From the NCBI GenBank assembly GCA_002701385.1, contig NZVD01000052.1, positions 713 to 64,712 of the forward strand: 64,000 nt of DNA, written 5' to 3'. The first letter of the stretch is position 1, and the number at the start of each line of letters is the position of its first letter. The position numbers and the translations under genes were made by a program. The notes under the pieces were generated by a model that worked only from the letters and a program-made list of their open reading frames with translations, was not told where the DNA came from and ran no database searches. Source of the DNA: Rhodopirellula sp. (GTDB taxonomy: Bacteria > Planctomycetota > Planctomycetia > Pirellulales > Pirellulaceae). Positions 38,049-47,016 of this stretch are shown piece after piece.

Positions 38049-39818
38049 CTACTGAGGCTTGGTCAACAACTTGATTCTGATGTAGAGCAATACAAAGCAT
38101 ACGAGTGAAATTCCTGCATTGATCACCCAATTCCAGGACATCCAGATGGAAACGCGTTGAACACCCATCCCTTCTAATGGAACCTGTACGGCAGCCCAGA
38201 GATCGGTCGTAGGAGCATTCCAGATTTCCTGAGGCGCCAACAAAGTAAATTCGGCTGCATCAAATCCAGGTGTCCCCATAATCGTCAGTGCGGTGGCGAG
38301 AGGATTTACAACCAACGCCTTTTCAACCGTCTCTACATTAAACGGTGCCCCTTTTCCAAGCCAAAACAGGAAGGTCCCAGCAAAGATCATAATCACTATT
38401 GAAAACGAAACTGCCGTTGCCGTCGCTGTCGCTTTGAACAAGCTACTCACCAAAGCACTAATCGCCAGCACCATGATGCAAGTCATGAGAAGGCAAACGC
38501 ACACCTGCCATATTTGGGTGACCAACGTAAAATCAATCACCATCAGGACGATATAACCGGGCAAAGTTGCCAGGACGATGAGAAAGATTGTCACAGCAAC
38601 GCTAAGGAGTTTCCCAATTAGAATGCGTCGAGAGTTGATTGGTGTCAATAAAAGGAGCCGCCAACTTCCTGATTCAAGCTCGGAACTAATTAATCCGGAA
38701 GCCAGACTGGGTGTAATGATCACGACAAGTCCAACCTGTAGCACGACCATTATGCCACCGATCACATCAACACCCCACTGTTCGGTATAGACCGTGGACT
38801 GAATTGCTAAGAAGAGTGAGATAACGACGCAGACCACCATCGTTCGTATAATCCAGTGAACTCGACCAAATCGTCGACTGCGAAATTCCTTGATGAGAAT
38901 AGGATTCACGTACCCAGGAATTAAAGGGGCTCGTTTCTTGGGATCCATTCCCATATACAGAATCATACGAAAGCGTTGAGCAAAACGACTCATCTGATGC
39001 GTCATGACGCCTGCACTTCTGGCACGATCCAGAATTCTACGATTCAGTTGCACCAAGGCGATGACAATAAAGACAACCGATAGAATGGAAGCCTGAATGA
39101 CATAATTGAGGACCGAATCAACATTGGTATCCAATCCCTGAGCCCCCACGTCTCCATGACCAATAATATCCATCACGGGAGGCAAGGGAGAAATGCATCG
39201 AAAGAAACTCGCTACCTCAGCCCAAATGCCGGGCTGCCCTTGTAGGTACAGGTGAGGTCCCAAAACCACGACGGACATAAACAGCACTAGGCCATATGTA
39301 ATTTTTAATGCGCTATCGATGGACCCAGCCAGACAGCTCACCATCAACCCCATGGTTGAGTACTGCAACGCGGCCAACAGAAGAATTCCGTACAGTGGCA
39401 GCACCTGCTGATTCATTGAGATTCCTCCCATGACAAAACAGGCTGCCAGAGAAGGAACACTCAATATGAGCAATTGGAGAACGAAAATCATGACGCCAGC
39501 TAGTTTGCCGAAATAGATGTCCGTTGGCTTCATTGGAGAATTCAGCAGCAAGGCCAGAGTACCACTATTGCGTTCCCGGATCACCGAAGTGGCAGGAAAT
39601 ACTGGCACTAGAAAAATGAGAGCGGTCAGGATACCGTAGGAAAACAGCTTGAACACCTGCATTGACTTCACGCCAGTGATGTCTGCAATAGGGTCAACCG
39701 GCCAGCGTAATAACAATAGCAAGGCGAAGAGTACCACCAAGGCTGCTTGAATAATCAGGGCCTTGCGAGTTCTCATCATACCGATAAGTTCGCGTTGTAC
39801 GATTGGATTTTGTAACAT
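38049..39818 (-). CDS. Duplicated ABC-2-type permease
   Basis: The 589-residue protein consists of two ABC-2 permease-like halves, each opening with the same signature: N-P-I-V-Q-R-E-L near residue 4 and N-P-I-L-I-K-E-F near residue 305. Each half has several hydrophobic helices (about twelve in total). It follows the ATPase by 25 bases. The fused internal duplication means one polypeptide could form the whole membrane pore with the homodimeric ATPase. Substrate is unknown; family members export lipids, polysaccharides or act in gliding-type machinery. Confidence 0.82.
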   Translation of the reverse strand: MLQNPIVQRELIGMMRTRKALIIQAALVVLFALLLLLRWPVDPIADITGVKSMQVFKLFSYGILTALIFLVPVFPATSVIRERNSGTLALLLNSPMKPTDIYFGKLAGVMIFVLQLLILSVPSLAACFVMGGISMNQQVLPLYGILLLAALQYSTMGLMVSCLAGSIDSALKITYGLVLFMSVVVLGPHLYLQGQPGIWAEVASFFRCISPLPPVMDIIGHGDVGAQGLDTNVDSVLNYVIQASILSVVFIVIALVQLNRRILDRARSAGVMTHQMSRFAQRFRMILYMGMDPKKRAPLIPGYVNPILIKEFRSRRFGRVHWIIRTMVVCVVISLFLAIQSTVYTEQWGVDVIGGIMVVLQVGLVVIITPSLASGLISSELESGSWRLLLLTPINSRRILIGKLLSVAVTIFLIVLATLPGYIVLMVIDFTLVTQIWQVCVCLLMTCIMVLAISALVSSLFKATATATAVSFSIVIMIFAGTFLFWLGKGAPFNVETVEKALVVNPLATALTIMGTPGFDAAEFTLLAPQEIWNAPTTDLWAAVQVPLEGMGVQRVSIWMSWNWVINAGISLVCFVLLYIRIKLLTKPQ

Positions 39819-39843
39819 CTTGTTGTGCTCTGGAGTACCTTTC

Positions 39844-40803
39844 CTAAACCATCTTGGCTCGATCTTCTTTGGTCACCGTCAGGAAAGCATCTTCCAGGTC
39901 CGTTTGTACTTCATGAAATTGGGCTATCGGGATATTCGCCGTGACAAGCGAATTAAGCAATTGAGCCATTCCCTGATCCGTCAAATTTGCCCGAAATCGA
40001 ATGAGTTCTTCTGTCTTACTGCCAGCAATTTCTGCGATATCCGAATGGCCTCGGACGATTTCCTGCGCTTCATCAATCCGTTCGGCACCATGGAGGTGAA
40101 TTTCGACCATTCTCATCTGGCCCAGTTGCTCGTTGATTTCGGCCATCGTTCCGGAGGCTCGTAATTTGCCGCCACTGATGATAGCAATCTCGTCACAGAT
40201 TCTGGAGAGTTCCGGCAGGATGTGACTTGTCACAATCAGCGTCTTACCGAGTTCTGCGAGCCGTAATAGTAAGTCACGCATTTCGATACGGGCTTCGGGA
40301 TCGAGACCGTTGGCAGGCTCGTCGAATATTAATACCTCTGGGTCATGCAACAACGTTCGTGCAATACCCACTCTTTGTTGCATTCCATGACTTAGTGCTT
40401 CGACATAGCGATCCTGCATATACGTCGCACGAGTGATTTCAAGCACTTCCTGAATTCGTACTTTCCGTTCCCTTTTTGGGATCTTAAAGGCGGCACCGAA
40501 GAAGTCTAAGTACTCACGCACACGCATGTTAGGATATGGCCCGAATTTATCGGGCATGTAGCCAACCAGCTTTTTAATTTTGTGAGATTCTGTGACACAA
40601 TCAGCGCCGGCAATTAAGGCGCGACCAGCTGTCGGACGCGCCAATCCCACTAGGATTTTAATCGTAGTCGTCTTGCCAGCACCATTAGGACCAATAAACC
40701 CAAGAATCCGGCCCCGTTCGACCGTCATCGACAATTGATCGACGGCAGTGAATTCACCGAACTTCTTAGTCATATTCTCTATGACAACAACCTTCTCACT
40801 CAT
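39844..40803 (-). CDS. ABC transporter ATP-binding protein
   Basis: This 319-residue protein has Walker A (residues 38-46, G-P-N-G-A-G-K-T-T), the signature L-S-H-G-M-Q-Q-R (an unusual H-G in place of the more common G-G), Walker B V-L-I-F-D-E-P and a D-loop A-N-G-L-D-P. A C-terminal extension of about 100 residues is typical of exporters of the CcmA/NatA type. It lies between the 922-residue membrane-anchored protein (49 bases upstream) and the duplicated permease (25 bases downstream), so the three probably form one transport complex. Confidence 0.93.
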   Translation of the reverse strand: MSEKVVVIENMTKKFGEFTAVDQLSMTVERGRILGFIGPNGAGKTTTIKILVGLARPTAGRALIAGADCVTESHKIKKLVGYMPDKFGPYPNMRVREYLDFFGAAFKIPKRERKVRIQEVLEITRATYMQDRYVEALSHGMQQRVGIARTLLHDPEVLIFDEPANGLDPEARIEMRDLLLRLAELGKTLIVTSHILPELSRICDEIAIISGGKLRASGTMAEINEQLGQMRMVEIHLHGAERIDEAQEIVRGHSDIAEIAGSKTEELIRFRANLTDQGMAQLLNSLVTANIPIAQFHEVQTDLEDAFLTVTKEDRAKMV

Positions 40804-40852
40804 GGATTCTCATTACTCCAGTCTTTACGACTTAGTCTTTTCTGTTTCTCTG

Positions 40853-43621
40853 TTAGGGAGATAACTTGACTTCACCTTCCAAGGCAACGTCTACATCATT
40901 GATTTGCCAGGTATAACGGCTTTCACGATCTCTATTGGCTTCAAAGGACTCACCCGGAATTGGTTCTAAACCAACGTTGATGCCTAAAAAGATCTGACCA
41001 TCTTCATCAACTTTTAAATGCGTAGGATTGTCAAACACAAACACTTCCTGACCATTCGGACTTTTACGAGTGTCGATAATCTCGGCATCATATAATCCTT
41101 CTTCGTTGAGAACACGTCCAACCGAATTGACGATTCGTTCACCAGCCTGCAGATCCACAGTCACGGTTGCTTTGGTAATGGTGGCTGGCATGACTTCCGG
41201 TGGCACATTGACTTTAAGCCACATCTGATGAGACGAATTCATTTTCTCGTCACTCCATTGCTCTTTCTTAAAGTCGTAGGTGGTCGATCCGCCCGTCCCT
41301 GTAATTTGATTACTTGGATAGAACGAGGTCAGGATGGAGGGAATCATGAATTTCTCACCCGGTGCAGTCTTGGTTATCTTCAAAGGAATTACGGTCAATG
41401 CCGAGCCGATAACTTTCTGTTCTCCGGGGAAATCAATTCCCAAATCCAACGGGTCACTCCACACGAAAATCGAGGGTACATTAGGAAACTTCAACACGTT
41501 AGCATTTTCGCGTTTCAAAAGTGCATTGATGAAATTGATTCGACTTCCTGTTTCTTCATCAACAATCGACGTCGTTGTATCGAATTGAGAATCCGCCAAT
41601 TCCTCTGTACCAATAATCAGTTTGCCATCGACAAATTGCACAGGCACACGTTCCCCAGCAGGATTGACAAGGAGCCCGTTCTTAAGATTAGCCAGAGGTC
41701 CAAATTGATACTGTCCTTGCAAGCCCGTTTCACTGAACTCTGCCGCAGTAAATATGACTTCTTCGGACGCGACGAGCTTTTCAAACGGGAATGGACGAAC
41801 CGTACCACCAGGAATCTTTAGTTTTTCCCAGTGCCAGGATTCCAGGTCATCCCAAACCATTTGAATATTTTGGCCTGTCAATTCCTGAACATCCGGCCAG
41901 AATATCGTGCCATCGGAGACCTGAATATCACCTTCCAAGGTCTCTTCACTATAAACCGCTCCAAACCCCCGAACTGCGAGCTCACGCGAATCGTTGTCTA
42001 CATTAACAAATTGGACGGACGCAACGAGGTTCTCAAGTGTGTTTCGTTTTGAGGATCCAACAAAATACAAATAAACGCATGTAACTAAAACCAGTATAGG
42101 GCCGGCAATCAGCATGCGTTCCAATCGCCCCTTTTGATGCATGTTGTAACCAAAACCGCACAACAGCAGAAAAAAGACTCCGAAGACGATGGCGATGTGT
42201 TCCCGAGCCACGATTTCAAATCCGACCTTTGAAAAAAGGTAGTCGCTCATCTCTTCCACGCGGCTGGTCCCCAGATGCGTCTGCATGGCCAATCGTTTAT
42301 CCTGCGCATCAGCCGATTCATCATCTGTCTCAGCGGTCATCTCAGATAAAGCCAGATCTGTTACCGCGACATCCGTCATCGCCTTTTCTGTCTGAGAAAA
42401 GAAGCGAAGGCCCAATTCTTGGAGAGGCACTAGCGGCAACAATTCATAGGACGTAGAAAAGGGTTTGGGATGTGATAATCCACGAGATTCCAGAGTTGTA
42501 AACAGAATCTCACCATTACCATATTTCTTCCAAAAGGCGGCTGGAGCCCCGTTTAACTCATAATAGACTTCGACATTTTCAGCATAGACAATGGCATTCG
42601 TAACCGGTTCGTCATATTCAAACGCCACAAGTGGCTCCGAAGTGTGAACAGATTGCAAGTTAACTGAGGTGAGTTGTTCCGTCCCCAGATCGGTTAGCTC
42701 AATAGAATCCCCCAAAAGCCGTTGCGCAAATTCGACACCTGTCGCATCCAACATCACCCACAACCGGCCTCCATTGGCAACCCAATTTCTGATCGTCCCC
42801 AACATAGCAACGTGATGCTTCACCTGTGGATCAGCAATCACTAATTGGTCCAGACTATCCAACGCGATTGGAGTCGCAAGCGTACCAACGCCCTGAGGGA
42901 TAAAAACGGAAGCCCCGGTCTGCTGATCCTTCTTAATCGCTCTCAACATTCGCAACGTGATACTGTCGATACTTTCAACATCTATCCCCTCGTTGGTGAG
43001 ACGTTTTTGCAAATCCAATAATTCCGTTGCGTCCGGGCCCATATAACCTAGTGCTGGCTGATTAAAGTCTGTGCTGATCTGAGCTTTATCCAGTGGCGTC
43101 TTGAGTGGGCTTAGAACAGGGATCTCCTGGCCATTTTCAAGTCGCCAGATTCGTGAATTGAGAAATAGAACACTGTACTTGAAACGTTTTTGACTTGGCG
43201 TGTGATCTGGAATTCGGATCGGATAGGAAACAACCCTGACCGTCTTCGGAGGAATGCTAAACTTACGTGTAAATTGAATCGCATTCTTCGCCAGATCTTC
43301 CGTTTCCCAATTAGCACGGATAATCATCTCATGCGACTTGGCTGTAGGATTCCAGACTTCACAAGAGATAATTCCCCAACGTCGAGGTACGTAGGCTGAG
43401 AACCCTGATTGCACGGCAATACGTTGTACTACTGGTTCAGTCAGAGTTTCCATCTGAGGTCCAGGGTCCACTAAACCTGCAGGCTCATTAGACGGCGGGG
43501 CCGTTTCTGACGGCAAAGGGGGCTGGGCCACTAGGGGTGAGACGAGAATCACCACGCAGACTAACATGCTGACATGGCACACTAGTCGTTGCATTTTGGA
43601 AGTCGGTAATTTACCTACCAT
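40853..43621 (-). CDS. Large membrane-anchored envelope protein of the ABC operon
   Basis: This 922-residue protein is not recognised as a named family. It has a signal-like N terminus (about 10-32), a beta-rich domain, and a middle region near 230-410 that includes W-V-A-N-G-G-R-L-W-V-M and G-N-G-E-I-L-F-T-T-L-E, reminiscent of class-I glutamine-amidotransferase-like folds without evident catalysis. Two membrane helices (about 474-490 and 499-519) and a beta-sandwich-like C-terminal half follow. Its gene is upstream of the ATPase and permease. The arrangement recalls ABC accessory subunits such as GldG, but similarity is only architectural. Confidence 0.7.
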   Translation of the reverse strand: MVGKLPTSKMQRLVCHVSMLVCVVILVSPLVAQPPLPSETAPPSNEPAGLVDPGPQMETLTEPVVQRIAVQSGFSAYVPRRWGIISCEVWNPTAKSHEMIIRANWETEDLAKNAIQFTRKFSIPPKTVRVVSYPIRIPDHTPSQKRFKYSVLFLNSRIWRLENGQEIPVLSPLKTPLDKAQISTDFNQPALGYMGPDATELLDLQKRLTNEGIDVESIDSITLRMLRAIKKDQQTGASVFIPQGVGTLATPIALDSLDQLVIADPQVKHHVAMLGTIRNWVANGGRLWVMLDATGVEFAQRLLGDSIELTDLGTEQLTSVNLQSVHTSEPLVAFEYDEPVTNAIVYAENVEVYYELNGAPAAFWKKYGNGEILFTTLESRGLSHPKPFSTSYELLPLVPLQELGLRFFSQTEKAMTDVAVTDLALSEMTAETDDESADAQDKRLAMQTHLGTSRVEEMSDYLFSKVGFEIVAREHIAIVFGVFFLLLCGFGYNMHQKGRLERMLIAGPILVLVTCVYLYFVGSSKRNTLENLVASVQFVNVDNDSRELAVRGFGAVYSEETLEGDIQVSDGTIFWPDVQELTGQNIQMVWDDLESWHWEKLKIPGGTVRPFPFEKLVASEEVIFTAAEFSETGLQGQYQFGPLANLKNGLLVNPAGERVPVQFVDGKLIIGTEELADSQFDTTTSIVDEETGSRINFINALLKRENANVLKFPNVPSIFVWSDPLDLGIDFPGEQKVIGSALTVIPLKITKTAPGEKFMIPSILTSFYPSNQITGTGGSTTYDFKKEQWSDEKMNSSHQMWLKVNVPPEVMPATITKATVTVDLQAGERIVNSVGRVLNEEGLYDAEIIDTRKSPNGQEVFVFDNPTHLKVDEDGQIFLGINVGLEPIPGESFEANRDRESRYTWQINDVDVALEGEVKLSP

Positions 43622-43691
43622 TTTTACACGCCTTCGAATTTAAGCTAATCTCTTAATGATGAAACTGAGTAAAGAGTTGATATGATGGTGA

Positions 43692-45041
43692 TTATTCTGT
43701 GATGACAACGCTGGACAGGTTATCACGGATCGCTTGTTTCCCAGAATCTCCCAAACTACTACAAAACTCAACATTGAGATCTTCAAGATCTTTAAGAGTA
43801 AACAAATGACTAACTCCGTCATCTGTGATTTGAGTGGAGCGAAGGACTAAAGCTTTTAAGGCCGTTAGTTTTCCGACATGTTTCAAGCCGTCATCTGAAA
43901 CACCCGTTTGATCGAGATTTAATTTCGTGAGTCCTGTTAATTGGGACAGATTTTCCAATCCAGCATCAGTAACCTGAGTGGCCCAGAGATTTAAGTCCGT
44001 CAGGGAAGTCAATTCCTTAAGGCTGGCAAGTCCTTCGTCGCCCACTTGAGATTCACTTAAATCCAGACGGGAAAGAGATTTCATTCCTGCCAATGCCGAC
44101 ATTCCATCCGAGCCAACCAGCGTGCCTCGAACTTTGAGATACTTCATCTTCTCAAGACCTGCTAAATGTTGCATTCCAGCACTGGTGATAGCCGTCTGAT
44201 ACATCTCCAGATTTTGTAAGCTCTTGAGTTGACCAATACTCTTCAACCCTTCATCGCCGACCCGAGTGTCATCAAGTCCTAGGTGAACCAGACTGGAAAG
44301 CCCGGTAATGTGAGCCATCCCTGCATCCGTGATTTGTGACCCCCAAACACGAAGGAACTTTAGCGACTTAATACCAGCCACATGCTTTAATCCTTCGTCT
44401 GAGATATTAATGCACTCCTTAAGATCCAATAAGACAATGTCTGTACGATCCTTTAGTAAAGCCAGACCATCGTTCGAAATCTTACAACGCACCATCTTAA
44501 AGCGTTTGAGATTTTCAAGCTGCAATAAAGTACCAAGCCCTGCGTCAGTCACATCCGTTCGTTGCAGGTTTATCTCCTCCAGACTTGGGACTGCCAACAA
44601 CAATTCCATTCCAGCATCCGAGACTCTGGTTTCTCCCAGATCCAAAGACTTGAGAGACTTGAGTTCTTTTAAATGAACCAAATCTTCGTCACTTACATCG
44701 GCTCCGTTGAGGACGAGCTTTTCAGTGTTGGGGACACCTTTGAGAACACTTAGGTCTACCTTCTCTCCGAATGCGCCGCCGAAATCGACAGTGGTCACAA
44801 AGCCGTCATCATCTTTATAGGCTTCACCGTACATATCCTCGATTTTTGTAATTGCTTCGGGATCATCGTCTTGCTTAGGTTCGACGACAGGTTCTTCTAC
44901 TTCAGGTGTAACCTCGGGAGTTTCGACCTGTCCGACTGGATCGGCTCCTTGTTCTTGTTCCGACTCATCCGAGGAACATCCAAACATTGTAGCCGACATC
45001 AAAACAAAACAGGTTAATCCTGCAAAACGAGTAAGACTCAT
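43692..45041 (-). CDS. Leucine-rich-repeat lipoprotein
   Basis: The 449-residue product is a lipoprotein (signal ending F-G-C22-S-S). An acidic linker (residues about 25-75) leads to about fourteen LRRs of roughly 24 residues, with the pattern L-x-x-L-x-L-x-x-T-x-V-x-D-x-G-L, for example S-L-K-S-L-D-L-G-E-T-R-V-S-D-A-G. Repeats of this ribonuclease-inhibitor-like bacterial type are common in planctomycetes. It is the first gene of the minus-strand block that continues with the 922-residue protein and ABC genes, 70 bases apart, but co-transcription is not certain. A role in surface protein binding is inference. Confidence 0.85.
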   Translation of the reverse strand: MSLTRFAGLTCFVLMSATMFGCSSDESEQEQGADPVGQVETPEVTPEVEEPVVEPKQDDDPEAITKIEDMYGEAYKDDDGFVTTVDFGGAFGEKVDLSVLKGVPNTEKLVLNGADVSDEDLVHLKELKSLKSLDLGETRVSDAGMELLLAVPSLEEINLQRTDVTDAGLGTLLQLENLKRFKMVRCKISNDGLALLKDRTDIVLLDLKECINISDEGLKHVAGIKSLKFLRVWGSQITDAGMAHITGLSSLVHLGLDDTRVGDEGLKSIGQLKSLQNLEMYQTAITSAGMQHLAGLEKMKYLKVRGTLVGSDGMSALAGMKSLSRLDLSESQVGDEGLASLKELTSLTDLNLWATQVTDAGLENLSQLTGLTKLNLDQTGVSDDGLKHVGKLTALKALVLRSTQITDDGVSHLFTLKDLEDLNVEFCSSLGDSGKQAIRDNLSSVVITE

Positions 45042-45239
45042 TTAAAATTATTCCTTAAGCACAAAAATCAAGATCATGAGCAGCTACGTCGAAACCTAAT
45101 GTTTACCCGATAAAATCCAGCAATAAATAAAAGGTTAGACGTCGCAACAAAGTCCTATTCCAGTCACATACCAAGAGATAGGTACTATTATTGAGGAGAT
45201 ATTAATAGTTCAGGTTAATCCAGAAGCCTATGTTTCACA

Positions 45240-45268
45240 ATGACAAGAACTGGTGTCCTAGGTATATA
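45240..45268 (+). promoter_or_regulatory. Candidate sigma-70 promoter
   Basis: ATGACA (45240-45245, five of six matches to TTGACA) is separated by 17 bases from TATATA (45263-45268). It lies about 50 bases upstream of the GTG start of the plus-strand membrane-protein gene at 45319. Confidence 0.5.
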
Positions 45269-45318
45269 TAAAGAAGCAAAATTACTGTCCTTTTGATACC
45301 AATGGGCTCTCAATCACT

Positions 45319-46230
45319 GTGGATTTAGGCATTATTCTGGCATGCTGCGCATCGGGCCTGCTTTTGGGGGCGTTCAAGCGCATTCGATCGACAACTCTTC
45401 TGGCTCCATGGTGTTGGTTAATCACGACGATTTGGAGTATTGCACTAGCCCATACACTCGAGCCAAGCTCAGATTCACCTCGGGATCAGCATTGGATTGA
45501 GGCATTGCAATTCAGTGCGCATGCGTTCGTTTTTTGCCCTTTCATGTCATTGCTAGGTGCTCGGCGACCTCAGAATAAGATGTGGGAATTCATTGTCTTT
45601 TCCTTATGGCTCGTCTTAATTCTTCCTGCATTGGAAACCGTCCTTCTCAGCCCAGGCCGTCAGGCAGACACGCAGGGTATTCGGGCTTGGTTCATGCTGA
45701 TCCTGATTTTTGTCTCCGCACTGAACGTCATACTCAGTCGCTTTTGGATCAGTGGCATCTTGGTGGGACTAGCACAGTACCTGCTAGTCAATCCTAATCT
45801 CCCGGAATGGGCGCATTTGAATGAGCGTTTTGCCGGACAGGCCATGGAAGCGGGATTGGCGACGGCCATCCTCGCATTCCTAGTAGCTTTTCTAATACCA
45901 AAACCAAATCGCAAATCGCTTCGAGATGAAGATCGAGTCTGGCTTGATTATCGGGATATGTTCGGCGGCATGTGGGCACTACGAATTAAGGAACGTATTA
46001 ATACTTCAGCAACCATGTACGACTGGGATCTACGACTTACCTGGAGAGGATTTGTAACTGCGGACGGCTCACAATTACCCGACCAACTACCAGCTAAAAT
46101 CGAGAAGATATTACATAACCACTTCTACAGCCTCATGCGGAAATTCGTGCCGCGGGAATGGATCACGACACGACTTCAACGCCCTGATTCCGAAAGGCTT
46201 GCGTCTCAAACAGAACATGACCAGGCGTGA
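45319..46230 (+). CDS. Multi-pass membrane protein, unknown
   Basis: This 303-residue protein starts at a GTG, the only start codon after an in-frame stop at 45259. The first two-thirds have about six hydrophobic segments; the last 100 residues are soluble and contain W-L-D-Y-R-D-M-F-G-G-M-W-A-L-R, then W-D-L-R-L-T-W-R-G-F and a C-terminal K-F-V-P-R-E-W. These segments are of a type seen in planctomycetal proteins, but I do not recognise a named family. The next gene on the other strand converges with it, 47 bases between stops. Function is unknown. Confidence 0.72.
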   Translation: MDLGIILACCASGLLLGAFKRIRSTTLLAPWCWLITTIWSIALAHTLEPSSDSPRDQHWIEALQFSAHAFVFCPFMSLLGARRPQNKMWEFIVFSLWLVLILPALETVLLSPGRQADTQGIRAWFMLILIFVSALNVILSRFWISGILVGLAQYLLVNPNLPEWAHLNERFAGQAMEAGLATAILAFLVAFLIPKPNRKSLRDEDRVWLDYRDMFGGMWALRIKERINTSATMYDWDLRLTWRGFVTADGSQLPDQLPAKIEKILHNHFYSLMRKFVPREWITTRLQRPDSERLASQTEHDQA

Positions 46231-46277
46231 TTATCTTGAAATCATCGACCACCTCCCTACTTAGCCAGCCCAAACTC

Positions 46278-46868
46278 TCATTCCTGCCTTCCTTGCAACT
46301 GAAGCAATCGCTGTTTTTGATCGGGAAGCAGACAATTATGAATATAAGTGTCTCGCTCTGCTTCTAGTTTCTCTATGTGCTTAAGATACTTTTGAATTTC
46401 GACGAAGTATCGTTTTTGAATCCAGTAAATACGCTCGCGTTGCTGCGGCGTTACCAACTGCGAGTAATAGGCCGGTAATCTTGCTTTGAACCCTTCCAAA
46501 TTATCACCGGTTGCCGCGGGTATGCGGCTGTCACCTTGCAATTTTTTCACCGGACTCGAATGGGCTGAACTATTGGATGATCCTGATAAGCCTAATGACT
46601 TAGGTTGACCGCTTGGCCGCGTTAAACCTTCAGCATTCGAATCCAAAGATCCGTGTCTCGCGTATCCTGGGAGTTCAGCTTGGCCTGGCACAGGATCTCT
46701 ACGCTCCGTCCTGACCTCACTAGGAATGTTGGTTTTCCGAATTAAAACCTGAGGAGTCACACTGCCACTCCATGCCAGGTTGATAGACCCAACGATGGCT
46801 AGCAACATGAGAAACACTCCGGTTACCACCGTACTACCCCATTGGCGTTCTGGCATTACACTTTTCAT
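46278..46868 (-). CDS. Membrane-anchored coiled-coil protein, CpxP/Spy-like C terminus
   Basis: The 196-residue protein has one N-terminal hydrophobic helix (about 14-33), a disordered Ser/Pro/Arg-rich middle and a helical C-terminal third. V-T-P-Q-Q-R-E-R-I and L-L-P-D-Q-K-Q-R-L occur in the last 65 residues, a pattern reminiscent of the repeated LTxxQ motifs of Spy/CpxP/ZraP-type periplasmic proteins. A role as a periplasmic chaperone or sensor partner is inference. It is monocistronic and separated from the upstream DUF1501 gene by a strong terminator. Confidence 0.6.
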   Translation of the reverse strand: MKSVMPERQWGSTVVTGVFLMLLAIVGSINLAWSGSVTPQVLIRKTNIPSEVRTERRDPVPGQAELPGYARHGSLDSNAEGLTRPSGQPKSLGLSGSSNSSAHSSPVKKLQGDSRIPAATGDNLEGFKARLPAYYSQLVTPQQRERIYWIQKRYFVEIQKYLKHIEKLEAERDTYIHNCLLPDQKQRLLQLQGRQE

Positions 46869-46951
46869 TCTTCCCCCCTTGGCTCTGTGTTTCTACTTTT
46901 AGTTTGGCTCTCTATGTAGTTAAGAGTTCAAAACGGATAAGCATCCGGATG

Positions 46952-46990
46952 AAAATAAAAAAACCTGTGACTTTTCAGTCACAGGTTTTT
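46952..46990 (-). terminator. Rho-independent terminator of the pair 3 operon
   Basis: A perfect 14-bp stem (46959-46972 with 46977-46990) closes on a 4-base loop. On the minus strand a T-rich run complementary to 46952-46958 follows. It is 26 bases after the DUF1501 stop at 47017. The plus strand also ends in five T residues, so it could act in both directions. Confidence 0.85.
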
Positions 46991-47016
46991 GGGTTGTTAC
47001 CAGAGTTGAATTTCAA

